61,305 nucleotides of DNA, from positions 1 through 61,305 of the forward strand of contig NZ_JASKMS010000041.1 in the NCBI RefSeq assembly GCF_030124145.1, written 5' to 3'. Both the position numbers and the translations under genes were made by a program. The notes beneath the pieces were generated by a model, which saw only the letters and a program-made list of their open reading frames with translations, was not told where the DNA came from and ran no database searches. Origin of the DNA: Streptomyces sp. 378 (GTDB lineage Bacteria > Actinomycetota > Actinomycetes > Streptomycetales > Streptomycetaceae). Numbering within the stretch: the stretch's first letter is position 1; every line of letters begins with the position of its first letter. Positions 51,113 to 59,565 of this stretch are shown in pieces.

Positions 51113-51614
51113 CGCGGCCGCCGTCCGCGTCGGACGCCACGGTCACCTGGCCCAGGGCCCGCCGGGTGTCTCCCTCCTGGTTCGCCTGGGCCTCGCACAG
51201 CCGGGCCAGCCGGGCCAGCATGGCGCGGTGGCGCAACTGGATCAGCGCCTCGAATCCGACGTTGTGCAGCCGGCCGCCCGCGCCCATCAGCGGATGCTCG
51301 TCCACGATCACCAGACAGTGCTCGCCCCAGGGCCGCAGCTCGATCGCGATGCGTGCCGTGCCCAGCACACCGGCGTTCGCCTCCAGCTCCAGCCGGGTGC
51401 CCTCCTCGCAGTGGCGGACGACCGTCTCGTTCTCCAGGCGTGCCGGGCCGAGCCGGACTTCGTAGTGGATCGCCGCGCCCGTACGCGGCCACTGTCCGCG
51501 TACGGGGTGGGACTCGGAGGTGCCCACCACCCACTCGGCGTAGCGACGGCCGTCGGCGAGGACGTCCCACACGGCGCTCGGCGGGACTCGGATCAGGCGA
51601 TGGCGTACGGCCAC
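51105..51614 (-). CDS. SRPBCC-family lipid/polyketide-binding protein
   Basis: A 169-residue START/SRPBCC-type fold: VRHRLIRVPPSAVWDVLADG, YAEWVVGTSESHPV, and a C-terminal helix. Such proteins bind hydrophobic ligands or act as cyclases. GTG 51614 has a strong AGGAGG six bases upstream; the much longer open frame upstream is GC-rich noise. First gene of the redox cluster, translationally overlapping the CrtI-like gene. Confidence 0.8.
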   Translation of the reverse strand: MAVRHRLIRVPPSAVWDVLADGRRYAEWVVGTSESHPVRGQWPRTGAAIHYEVRLGPARLENETVVRHCEEGTRLELEANAGVLGTARIAIELRPWGEHCLVIVDEHPLMGAGGRLHNVGFEALIQLRHRAMLARLARLCEAQANQEGDTRRALGQVTVASDADGGRDA

Positions 51615-52118
51615 GGATGCCTCCTGCTGGCTCGACCGGTTCTTCCGCCCCCGAGTGCCCCGTCCGGCCGGGTTCAACAGCCTGGTGCGCGGGGTGCCGG
51701 ACGGCGACCGGGGCAACCGTCGCGGCCCGACGGGAGTCGAACCCCGCGAGGTGCGGCGAGGGGGGGGCGGGGAGGGCACCGGTCGGACAGGGCGCGGCGG
51801 TGGGCACGGTGGCCGCCCGGCACACCACCGGTGGCGGGCCGGGCCGCGGTGGCTGCCGATGGCCGTCGTCTCGGTGATCGTCGGCACCGTCGTGGTCTTC
51901 GCGGGGCTTCCCGAGTGGACGACGGGATCGGCATCCTGCTCGTCCTGGCCCTGGACGACACGGTGGCCTGCACGTGAAGCGGTGGTCCGCCGACGAAGAG
52001 GCTTCCGGCTGACGCCCCGGTCCCTTTCCTTCAGGCTGTGCAGCCGGCGGGGCCCGCCCACCTTTCTTGGCTTCATCCCTTGACGGCCCGGGTGCGGTGG
52101 AGCACATTGGCGGCACTT
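51615..52118. other. 504-base intergenic region
   Basis: It holds the divergent upstream regions of the SRPBCC and GH16 genes plus G-rich and low-complexity DNA. Apart from a possible frameshifted small membrane ORF (51859-51977) no gene is supported. A tRNA T-arm-like motif near 51735 does not extend to a tRNA. Confidence 0.5.
51859..51977 (+). pseudogene. possible frameshifted small membrane protein
   Basis: ATG 51859 reads MAVVSVIVGTVVVFAGLPEW, then TTG. Adding one base in the G-run near 51925 lets it continue as IGILLVLALDDTVACT and stop at 51977, giving a 39-residue two-segment hydrophobic peptide. As it stands the frame is broken. Could also be a chance reading. Confidence 0.3.
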
Positions 52119-52132
52119 TGAGAGCGCTCTCA
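52119..52132 (+). promoter_or_regulatory. LacI-family operator upstream of the GH16 gene
   Basis: Perfect 14-base palindrome TGAGAGCGCTCTCA, 23 bases ahead of the start codon. It matches the form of sugar-responsive LacI-family (CebR-like) boxes of Streptomyces glycosidase genes. The repressor gene is not in the window. Confidence 0.78.
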
Positions 52133-52155
52133 TCCCTGACCCGAGAGGCCCCCAC

Positions 52156-53550
52156 ATGAGCGGAACCTCAAGCACCCCCCGCAGACCCCGCCCCTTGCGC
52201 CGGGCGTTCGTCGCCGTCGTCGGCACACTCGGCCTCACGGCGGCCGCCGCCACGGTCGCCACCCCCTCGGCCGACGCCTCCGCACCGCCGCCCCCGTCGG
52301 GTTGGACGCAGGTGTTCGCGGACGACTTCAACGGCGCCGCGGGCTCCGGCGTCGACACCTCCGACTGGCGTTACGCGACCGGCAAGGGCTACCCGGGCGG
52401 TCCCGCCAACTGGGGCACCGGCGAGATCGAGACGATGACGAACAGCACGGAGAACGTCTCGCTCGACGGCAACGGCAACCTGCGCATCACGCCCCGGCGG
52501 GATGCCGCCGGCAACTGGACCTCCGGCCGGATCGAGACCAACCGCACCGACTTCCAGCCCCCGACCGGCGGCACGCTCCGCGTCGAGTCGCGCATCCAGG
52601 TGCCGAACGTCACCGGCGCCGCCGCCAAGGGCTACTGGCCCGCGTTCTGGATGCTGGGCTCCCCGTACCGCGGCAACTACTGGAACTGGCCGGCGGTCGG
52701 CGAGCTGGACATCATGGAGAACACCCAGGGCATGAACACGGTGTTCGCCACGATGCACTGCGGCACCTCGCCGGGCGGCCCCTGCAACGAGACCAGCGGC
52801 ATCGGCGGCTCGACGACCTGTCAGAGCACCTCCTGCCAGGCCGGCTTCCACACCTACCGGATGGAGTGGGACCGCTCGACGAGTGTCGAGGAGATCCGCT
52901 TCTACCTCGACGGCGTCAACTACCACACGGTGCGCGCCAACCAGGTCGACGCGACGACCTGGAAGAACGCCACCGACCACGGCTTCTTCATCATCCTGAA
53001 CGTCGCGATGGGCGGCGGTTTCCCCGACGCGTTCGGCGGCGGCCCGGACGCCGGGACGCAGCCCGGCCACGCGATGGTCGTCGACTACGTGCAGGTGCTG
53101 TCGTCCGGCGGCGGCACCACGCCTCCCCCGACCGGCGGCCGTGACGCCTACGGCACCATCCAGGCCGAGTCCTACGACGGCCAGTCCGGTGTGATCACCG
53201 AGACGACGTCCGACTCCGGCGGCGGTCGGAACGTCGGCGCCCTGGCCAACGGCGACTGGCTGCACTTCAAGGGCGTCGACTTCGGCTCCTCGGCGGCCCG
53301 GCAGTTCAGCGCCCGGGTCGCCGGCGGCGCGGCGGGCGGTGTCAGCGGGCTGGTCGAGGTGCGACTGGACAGCCGCAGCAACGCGCCCGTCGGGAGTATC
53401 GCGGTGGGGAGCACCGGGGGCTGGCAGTCCTGGCGGACCGTCCCGGCGAACATCAGCGCCGTGACGGGCACGCACGACGTGTATCTGACCTTCACCAGCG
53501 GACAGCCGGCGGACTTCGTGAACGTCAACTGGTTCACCTTCGGGCACTGA
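52156..53550 (+). CDS. secreted GH16 beta-glucanase with CBM6
   Basis: A 464-residue exported enzyme. The signal peptide runs to about residue 42. The GH16 jelly-roll (45-320) contains the catalytic ELDIME motif with nucleophile E183, D185 and acid/base E188. After a short Gly/Thr/Pro linker, a carbohydrate-binding module of family 6 occupies about 332-464 (IQAESYDGQSGV ... NGDWLHFKGVDFG). Likely activity is endo-beta-1,3- or 1,3(4)-glucanase. It is a single-gene unit bounded by a LacI-type operator and a strong terminator. Confidence 0.93.
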   Translation: MSGTSSTPRRPRPLRRAFVAVVGTLGLTAAAATVATPSADASAPPPPSGWTQVFADDFNGAAGSGVDTSDWRYATGKGYPGGPANWGTGEIETMTNSTENVSLDGNGNLRITPRRDAAGNWTSGRIETNRTDFQPPTGGTLRVESRIQVPNVTGAAAKGYWPAFWMLGSPYRGNYWNWPAVGELDIMENTQGMNTVFATMHCGTSPGGPCNETSGIGGSTTCQSTSCQAGFHTYRMEWDRSTSVEEIRFYLDGVNYHTVRANQVDATTWKNATDHGFFIILNVAMGGGFPDAFGGGPDAGTQPGHAMVVDYVQVLSSGGGTTPPPTGGRDAYGTIQAESYDGQSGVITETTSDSGGGRNVGALANGDWLHFKGVDFGSSAARQFSARVAGGAAGGVSGLVEVRLDSRSNAPVGSIAVGSTGGWQSWRTVPANISAVTGTHDVYLTFTSGQPADFVNVNWFTFGH

Positions 53551-53562
53551 GCGTTCACGGCG

Positions 53563-53588
53563 GGGGCCCCACGCGCGCGTGGGGCCCC
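53563..53588. terminator. bidirectional terminator
   Basis: A perfect 26-base palindrome made of GGGGCCCCACGCG and its complement, then TTCTCG. It sits between the convergent GH16 and AraC genes, 13 and 22 bases from their stops, and can serve both. Confidence 0.85.
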
Positions 53589-53610
53589 TTCTCGCTGTGC
53601 CGGGCCGCCG

Positions 53611-54498
53611 TCAGCGCAACTCGGCCCGGAACGCCGCCGGGGTCTGCTCCGTGTGCTGGTGGAAGAACTTGGAGAAGTTCGCGGCGTCCGGGAAGCCGAC
53701 CGCCACGCCGACCCTGCCGATCGGCAACTCGGTGTGGGCGAGCAGCCGTTTGGCCTCCAGCACCACGCGCTTGTCGATGAAGGCCTTGGGCGTGTCACCG
53801 GTCGCCGCGCGCACCGCCCGGACCAGGGTGCGGCGGGAGTAGCCGAGCGCGTCGGCGTAGGCGCTGACGCTGTGGTTGGTGGCGAAGTCCCGTTCCACGG
53901 CGTCCCGGAAGAGGGTGAAGGTGGAGTCGGACCGCTGCCGCAGGGCCTGAGGCGAGCTCGCCGCGAGGTGGGCGAGCCGCAGCAGGAACACCGTCAGCGC
54001 GTGGCGCAGGACTGCGGTGTGCAGGCTGAGCGGGAGCGTCGCCGTGTCCTCGTACTCACGCCGCAGGTGTGCCAGTGCGGCCTGCAGACCGGCGAGTTGG
54101 GCCGGGTCCGGGCGCAGCAGCGGCGGCAGGTCGTAGCGGTAGAGGCCGGTGGCCTCCACGGTCGAGCGGGGCAGGAAGCCGGGTTGCATGGTCAGCACGG
54201 TTCCGCGGTACTCGCTGGAGGGCGAGAAGCGGTGGACCTGCCCGGGGCGGATCCACAGCAGGTCACCGGCCGTGGCGTCGTACTCGGTGAAGTCGACCAT
54301 GTGCCGGACCGGGCCCGCGCCGAACAGCAGGACGATGTGGAAGTCGATGCGGTGCACGCGCTCCGGCGGCGTGTCGACGTGCCACGTCCGGCCGGTGCCC
54401 ATCGGGCCGACCTGCATGCCGACGCCGCCGACACTGAGCTCGACCGGGAAGGGGAACGTAGCGATCCCGTCGCCACCTTGGATGCTTCTGTCCGCCAT
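53611..54498 (-). CDS. AraC-family regulator
   Basis: A 295-residue regulator with an N-terminal cupin-like sensor (DLLWIRPGQVHRFSPSSEYRG near 79-99) and a C-terminal double HTH (VSAYADALGYSRRTLVRAVRAATG and GRVGVAVGFPDAANFSKFFHQH). It is divergent from the pentose-phosphate operon, so it could bind the palindrome between them. No co-transcribed target is present. Confidence 0.86.
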   Translation of the reverse strand: MADRSIQGGDGIATFPFPVELSVGGVGMQVGPMGTGRTWHVDTPPERVHRIDFHIVLLFGAGPVRHMVDFTEYDATAGDLLWIRPGQVHRFSPSSEYRGTVLTMQPGFLPRSTVEATGLYRYDLPPLLRPDPAQLAGLQAALAHLRREYEDTATLPLSLHTAVLRHALTVFLLRLAHLAASSPQALRQRSDSTFTLFRDAVERDFATNHSVSAYADALGYSRRTLVRAVRAATGDTPKAFIDKRVVLEAKRLLAHTELPIGRVGVAVGFPDAANFSKFFHQHTEQTPAAFRAELR

Positions 54499-54578
54499 GT
54501 CCGCCTCGTGCCGCCCCGCTCGCGTGCCCTGCTGCCCGTGGGTGTCCCACTTTCACCACAGGCTGGCACACGACGACC

Positions 54579-54607
54579 TTCCGTCGAAAAAGTCAGACTT
54601 TTAGTTT
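54579..54607 (+). promoter_or_regulatory. tkt operon promoter with AT-rich palindrome
   Basis: Perfect inverted repeat AAAAGTC-A-GACTTTT at 54588-54602, strikingly AT-rich for this genome. A possible -35 (TTCCGT, 54579-54584) and -10 (TAGTTT, 54602-54607) flank it with 17-base spacing. A repressor bound here would block transcription of the whole operon; the AraC gene across the gap is one candidate. Confidence 0.55.
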
Positions 54608-54655
54608 TGAACACGTCAGACCAGCAACTTCGCTCCTATCGAGGACTTCTTGAAG

Positions 54656-56731
54656 ATGAGCACGCAGACAGCGGACCGCTTCGAATGGACCGAACTCGAC
54701 CGGCGTGCCGTCGACACCGCCCGTCTCCTGGCGGCGGATGCCGTCCAGCGGGTCGGCAACGGCCATCCCGGTACCGCGATGAGCCTGGCACCGGCCGCCT
54801 ACACGATCTTTCAGAAGGTGATGCGGCACGATCCCGCCGATCCCGAGTGGACCGGCCGTGACCGCTTCGTCCTCTCCCCCGGCCACACCTCGCTGACCCT
54901 CTACACGCAGCTCTACCTCGCGGGCTACGAGCTGGAGCTCGACGATCTGAAGGCGTTCCGCACGCACGGCTCCAAGACGCCCGGTCACCCCGAGTACGGG
55001 CACACGGCGGGCGTGGAGACCACCACCGGCCCGCTCGGCCAGGGCGTCGCGAACGCCGTCGGCATGGCGATGGCCGCCCGCTACGAGCGCGGCCTGTTCG
55101 ACCCGGACGCCCCCGAGGGAGATTCCCCCTTCGACCACACGATCTGGGCGATCGTCTCCGACGGCGACCTCCAGGAAGGGGTCTCCGCCGAGGCCTCCTC
55201 GCTCGCCGGCCACCAGAAGCTCGGCAACCTGGTCCTCCTCTACGACGACAACCACATCTCCATCGAGGGCGACACCGCGACCGCGTTCTCCGAGGACGTG
55301 CTGAAGCGCTACGAGGCGTACGGCTGGCACGTGCAGCGGATCGAACCGCGGGAGGACGGCGACGTCGACGTGCACGCGCTGTACACGGCGCTGCGGGCGG
55401 CGCGGGCCGAGACCGGGCGCCCCTCGATCATCGCGATGCGCACGATCATCGCCTGGCCCGCCCCGAACGCCCGGAACACCGAGGCCGCGCACGGTTCGGC
55501 GCTCGGCGAGGACGAGGTCGCGGCCACCAAGCACCTCCTCGGCTTCGACCCGGAGCGGTCCTTCGAGGTCGCCGACGAGGTACTGGCCCATACCCGCCGG
55601 GCCCTGGACCGGGGCGCCGAGGCGCACACCGCCTGGGACAAGCGGGTCGCCGCCTGGCGGGGCGAGAACCCGGAGCGGGCCGCCACCTTCGACCGCGTCG
55701 GCAAGGGCGAGCTGCCCGAGGGCTGGGAGGACGCCCTGCCGGTGTTCGAGCCGGGCAAGGCGGTCGCCACCCGTGCGGCCTCCGGCAAGGTCCTCCAGGC
55801 GCTCGGCCCGGTCGTCCCGGAGCTGTGGGGCGGTTCGGCCGACCTGGCCGGTTCCAACAACACCACCATCGACAAGACCAGCTCGTTCCTCCCGGCGGGC
55901 AACCCGCTGCCGGAGGCGGACCCGTACGGCCGCACGGTCCACTTCGGCATCCGCGAGTTCTCCATGGCCGCGGAGATGAACGGCATCGCCCTGCACGGCA
56001 ACACCCGCGTCTACGGCGGCACCTTCCTGGTGTTCTCCGACTACATGCGCAACGCGGTGCGGATGTCGGCCCTGATGCAGCTGCCGGTGACCTACGTGTG
56101 GACGCACGACTCCATCGGCCTGGGCGAGGACGGCCCGACCCACCAACCGGTCGAGCACCTCGCCTCGCTGCGCGCGATCCCGGGCCTGAACGTCGTACGC
56201 CCCGCCGACGCCAACGAGACCGCCGTCGTCTGGGCCGAGATCCTGAAGCGGCACTCCACCGCCCCGGCCCCGCACGGACTCGCGCTCACCCGCCAGGGCG
56301 TGCCGACCTACGAACCGGACGCGCGAGCGGCACGCGGCGGCTACGTGCGGTTCGAGGCGGAGGGCGGCGAGCCGCAGGTGATCCTGATCGCCACCGGTTC
56401 CGAGGTCCACGTCGCCGCCGAGGCGCGCGAGCGTCTCCAGGAGGCGGGCGTGCCCACCCGCGTCGTGTCGATGCCGTCCGTGGAGTGGTTCGAGGAGCAG
56501 CCCCGCTCGTACCGCGACCGTGTGCTTCCGCCCTCCGTGAAGGCCCGGGTCGCCGTCGAGGCCGGCATCGGCCTGACCTGGTACCGGTTCGTCGGGGACG
56601 CGGGGCGCGTCGTCTCCCTGGAGCACTTCGGTGCTTCCGCCGACGCCGGGACCCTCTTCGCCGAGTACGGCTTCACGCCCGAGAACGTCGTCGCCGCCGC
56701 GCGGGAATCCCTGTCCGCGGCTCGCGGCTGA
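54656..56731 (+). CDS. tkt: transketolase
   Basis: A 691-residue thiamine-diphosphate enzyme moving two-carbon ketol units between pentose and glycolytic sugars. The TPP-binding motif GDGDLQEGVSAEASSLAG begins near residue 170. GNGHPGTAMSLAPAAY is near 34-49 and HDSIGLGEDGPTHQP near 481-495. ATG 54656 is 10 bases after GAGGA; TTG 54650 is possible. It is the first gene of a tkt-tal-zwf-opcA-pgi operon, which supplies NADPH and pentoses. Confidence 0.95.
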   Translation: MSTQTADRFEWTELDRRAVDTARLLAADAVQRVGNGHPGTAMSLAPAAYTIFQKVMRHDPADPEWTGRDRFVLSPGHTSLTLYTQLYLAGYELELDDLKAFRTHGSKTPGHPEYGHTAGVETTTGPLGQGVANAVGMAMAARYERGLFDPDAPEGDSPFDHTIWAIVSDGDLQEGVSAEASSLAGHQKLGNLVLLYDDNHISIEGDTATAFSEDVLKRYEAYGWHVQRIEPREDGDVDVHALYTALRAARAETGRPSIIAMRTIIAWPAPNARNTEAAHGSALGEDEVAATKHLLGFDPERSFEVADEVLAHTRRALDRGAEAHTAWDKRVAAWRGENPERAATFDRVGKGELPEGWEDALPVFEPGKAVATRAASGKVLQALGPVVPELWGGSADLAGSNNTTIDKTSSFLPAGNPLPEADPYGRTVHFGIREFSMAAEMNGIALHGNTRVYGGTFLVFSDYMRNAVRMSALMQLPVTYVWTHDSIGLGEDGPTHQPVEHLASLRAIPGLNVVRPADANETAVVWAEILKRHSTAPAPHGLALTRQGVPTYEPDARAARGGYVRFEAEGGEPQVILIATGSEVHVAAEARERLQEAGVPTRVVSMPSVEWFEEQPRSYRDRVLPPSVKARVAVEAGIGLTWYRFVGDAGRVVSLEHFGASADAGTLFAEYGFTPENVVAAARESLSAARG

Positions 56732-56749
56732 CCGACCGCCCGAAAGAAG

Positions 56750-57895
56750 ATGATCACTGTGACCGAAGCGACCGCGCACGCGGGAGCACTGGAGCGCCTG
56801 TCCCAGGAGGGCGTGTCGATCTGGCTGGACGACCTGTCGCGCCGGCGGACCGAGTCCGGCGACCTGACCGGGCTCGTCGCCACGAGGAACGTCCTCGGCG
56901 TCACCACCAACCCGTCCATCTTCCGGGCCGCCATCGGCTCCGGTGCCGGTTACCGGGAGCAGCTCGCCGACCTGGCGGTGCGCGGCGTGACCGCCGACGA
57001 GGCGGTCCGGACGATGACGACCGCCGACGTCCGCGCCGCCGCCGACGTCCTGCGGCCGGTGTACGAGGCCACCGGCGGCCGGGACGGCCGGGTCTCCATC
57101 GAGGTCGATCCCAGGCTGGCCCACGACACGACGGCGACCGTCGCCGAGGCCCGGCAGCTGGCCCGGCTGGTGAACCGACCCAACGTGATGCTCAAGATCC
57201 CGGCGACGAAGGCGGGCCTGCCGGCGATCACGGAAGTGATCGGAGCGGGTATCAGTGTCAACGTGACGCTGATCTTCTCGCTGGAGCGCTACCGCGAGGT
57301 GACGGACGCCTACCTCGCCGGTCTGGAGCGGGCACGGGCGGCCGGCCTGGACCTGTCGGGGATCCACTCGGTCGCGTCGTTCTTCGTCTCCCGCGTGGAC
57401 ACCGAGATCGACAAGCGGCTGACGGTGCTGGGCACGGACGAGGCCCTCGCCCTGAAGGGCAGGGCGGCCCTGGCCAACGCGCGGCTCGCCTACCAGGCGT
57501 ACGAAGAGGTCTTCACCGGGCCGCGCTGGCAGGCCCTGGCGGATGCCCATGGAAACCGGCAGCGCCCCCTTTGGGCCTCCACCGGTGTGAAGGACCCCGC
57601 CCACAAGGACACCCTGTACGTGGACGAACTGGTCGCCCCCGGCACGGTCAACACCATGCCGGGGGCCACGCTGAACGCCCTCGCCGACCACGGTGACGTC
57701 CGGGGCGACACCGTCACCGGCGGTTACGACCGGGCCCGAGCGGACCTGGCGGACATCGAACGGCTCGGCATTGCATATGACGAGGTGGTGCGGCAACTGG
57801 AGAACGAGGGCGTGGCCAAGTTCGAGGTGGCCTGGCAGGACCTGCTGGACGCGGTCACCAAGTCCTTGAACGACAAGGGAGTTGACGCGGAATGA
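56750..57895 (+). CDS. tal: transaldolase
   Basis: A 381-residue aldolase-fold enzyme transferring dihydroxyacetone units. The Schiff-base lysine is K149 in LKIPATKAGLP. The motifs VTTNPSIF near 51-58, SVNVTLIFSLERY and RPLWASTGVKD are standard. ATG 56750 follows AAAGAAG closely; GTG 56759 is an alternative start. It lies 18 bases after tkt and overlaps zwf by four bases (ATGA). Confidence 0.95.
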   Translation: MITVTEATAHAGALERLSQEGVSIWLDDLSRRRTESGDLTGLVATRNVLGVTTNPSIFRAAIGSGAGYREQLADLAVRGVTADEAVRTMTTADVRAAADVLRPVYEATGGRDGRVSIEVDPRLAHDTTATVAEARQLARLVNRPNVMLKIPATKAGLPAITEVIGAGISVNVTLIFSLERYREVTDAYLAGLERARAAGLDLSGIHSVASFFVSRVDTEIDKRLTVLGTDEALALKGRAALANARLAYQAYEEVFTGPRWQALADAHGNRQRPLWASTGVKDPAHKDTLYVDELVAPGTVNTMPGATLNALADHGDVRGDTVTGGYDRARADLADIERLGIAYDEVVRQLENEGVAKFEVAWQDLLDAVTKSLNDKGVDAE

Positions 57896-59565
57896 GCGAG
57901 GGCATCCCCCAGACGGCCGAACAGGAGACCAAGGGCACCAAGGAGGACAAGGAGGCCCGGATGGCCCAGGAGGCCGCCGGGGTCGAGCAGACCGGGGTGA
58001 GCGGCGAGCCGCAGGCCGCCCCGCGCACCGACCACGCGGACCCCGACTTCAGCAACCCGCTGCGCGACCCGGGCGACCGCCGTCTGCCCAGGATCGCGGG
58101 GCCCTCCGGGCTGGTCATCTTCGGCGTCACCGGTGACCTGTCCCGCAAGAAGCTGATGCCGGCCGTGTACGACCTGGCCAACCGCGGTCTGCTGCCGCCG
58201 GGCTTCTCCCTGGTGGGCTTCGCCCGCCGGGACTGGGAGGACCAGGACTTCGCGCAGGTGGTGCACGACGCGGTCCGCGAGCACGCGCGCACCCCGTTCC
58301 GCGAGGAGGTCTGGCAGCAGCTCGCCGAGGGCATGCGGTTCATCCCGGGCGACTTCGACGACGACACGGCGTTCAAGCAGCTGCGCTCCGCCGTGGAAGA
58401 GCTGGACGCCTCCCGGGGCACCAGCGGCAACTACGCCTTCTACCTCTCGGTGCCGCCGAAGTTCTTCCCCAAGGTCGTCCAGCAGCTGAAGAAGCACAAG
58501 CTGGCCGACGCCCCCGAGGGCGCCTGGCGCCGTGCGGTCATCGAGAAGCCGTTCGGGCACGACCTCGACAGCGCCTGCGAGCTGAACGCGATCGTGCACG
58601 ACGTGTTCGACCCGGAGCAGGTCTTCCGCATCGACCACTACCTCGGCAAGGAGACCGTCCAGAACATCCTGGCCCTGCGCTTCGCCAACCAGATGTTCGA
58701 ACCGATCTGGAACCGGTCGTACGTCGACCACGTGCAGATCACCATGGCCGAGGACATCGGCATCGGCGGCCGGGCCGGCTACTACGACGGCATCGGCGCC
58801 GCGCGTGACGTCATCCAGAACCACCTGCTGCAGCTCATGGCGCTCACCGCGATGGAGGAGCCGGCCGCCTTCGACGCCGCCTCGCTGCTCACCGAGAAGC
58901 TGAAGGTCCTCAAGGCCGTGCGGCTGCCGCGGGACCTCGGGCAGGGCACCGTGCGCGCGCAGTACGCGGCGGCCTGGCAGGGCGGCACGAAGGTGCGGGG
59001 CTATCTCGAGGAGGACGGCATCGACCAGTCCTCCACGACCGACACCTACGCCGCGGTCCGGCTCCAGGTGGACAACCGCCGCTGGGCGGGCGTCCCGTTC
59101 TACCTGCGCACCGGCAAGCGGCTCGGCCGCCGGGTGACGGAGATCGCGGTGGTGTTCCAGCGGGCCCCGCACTCCCCCTTCGACTCCACCGCGACCGAGG
59201 AGCTGGGCTCCAACGCGATCGTCATCCGCGTCCAGCCGGACGAGGGCATGACGGTCCGCTTCGGCTCGAAGGTCCCGGGCACGTCGATGGAGATCCGGGA
59301 CGTGACGATGGACTTCGCCTACGGCGAGTCGTTCACCGAGTCGAGCCCCGAGGCGTACGAACGGCTGATCCTCGACGTCCTCCTGGGCGACGCCAACCTG
59401 TTCCCCCGTCACCAGGAAGTGGAAGAGTCCTGGAAGATCCTCGACCCGATCGAGCAGTACTGGGCCACGCACGGCCGGCCCGCGCAGTACGCCTCGGGCA
59501 GCTGGGGACCCGAGGAAGCCGACGAGATGCTCGCACGAGACGGACGGAGCTGGCGCAGGCCATGA
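57892..59565 (+). CDS. zwf: glucose-6-phosphate 1-dehydrogenase
   Basis: A 557-residue dehydrogenase, longer than the usual 490-510. The NADP loop GVTGDLSRKK is at 78-87 and the substrate motif RIDHYLGKE at 246-254. Residues 1-52 form an extra acidic, Gln/Thr-rich, probably disordered extension ahead of the usual start (NPLRDPGDRRLPRIAGPSG). The start is supported by GGGAG eight bases before the ATG and by the overlap with tal. It catalyses the first, NADPH-producing step of the pathway. Confidence 0.95.
   Translation: MSEGIPQTAEQETKGTKEDKEARMAQEAAGVEQTGVSGEPQAAPRTDHADPDFSNPLRDPGDRRLPRIAGPSGLVIFGVTGDLSRKKLMPAVYDLANRGLLPPGFSLVGFARRDWEDQDFAQVVHDAVREHARTPFREEVWQQLAEGMRFIPGDFDDDTAFKQLRSAVEELDASRGTSGNYAFYLSVPPKFFPKVVQQLKKHKLADAPEGAWRRAVIEKPFGHDLDSACELNAIVHDVFDPEQVFRIDHYLGKETVQNILALRFANQMFEPIWNRSYVDHVQITMAEDIGIGGRAGYYDGIGAARDVIQNHLLQLMALTAMEEPAAFDAASLLTEKLKVLKAVRLPRDLGQGTVRAQYAAAWQGGTKVRGYLEEDGIDQSSTTDTYAAVRLQVDNRRWAGVPFYLRTGKRLGRRVTEIAVVFQRAPHSPFDSTATEELGSNAIVIRVQPDEGMTVRFGSKVPGTSMEIRDVTMDFAYGESFTESSPEAYERLILDVLLGDANLFPRHQEVEESWKILDPIEQYWATHGRPAQYASGSWGPEEADEMLARDGRSWRRP

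Noticed and set aside
51700..51770. tRNA 3'-end or attachment-site-like motif (GTTCGACTCCC on the minus strand)
   Set aside because: The T-stem pairs at only three positions and no acceptor, D or anticodon arm can be folded; no integrase or duplicate was seen.
49496..51877. 793-codon rightward frame opposite the CrtI-like and SRPBCC genes
   Set aside because: Antisense shadow; the minus-strand proteins have clear cofactor motifs.
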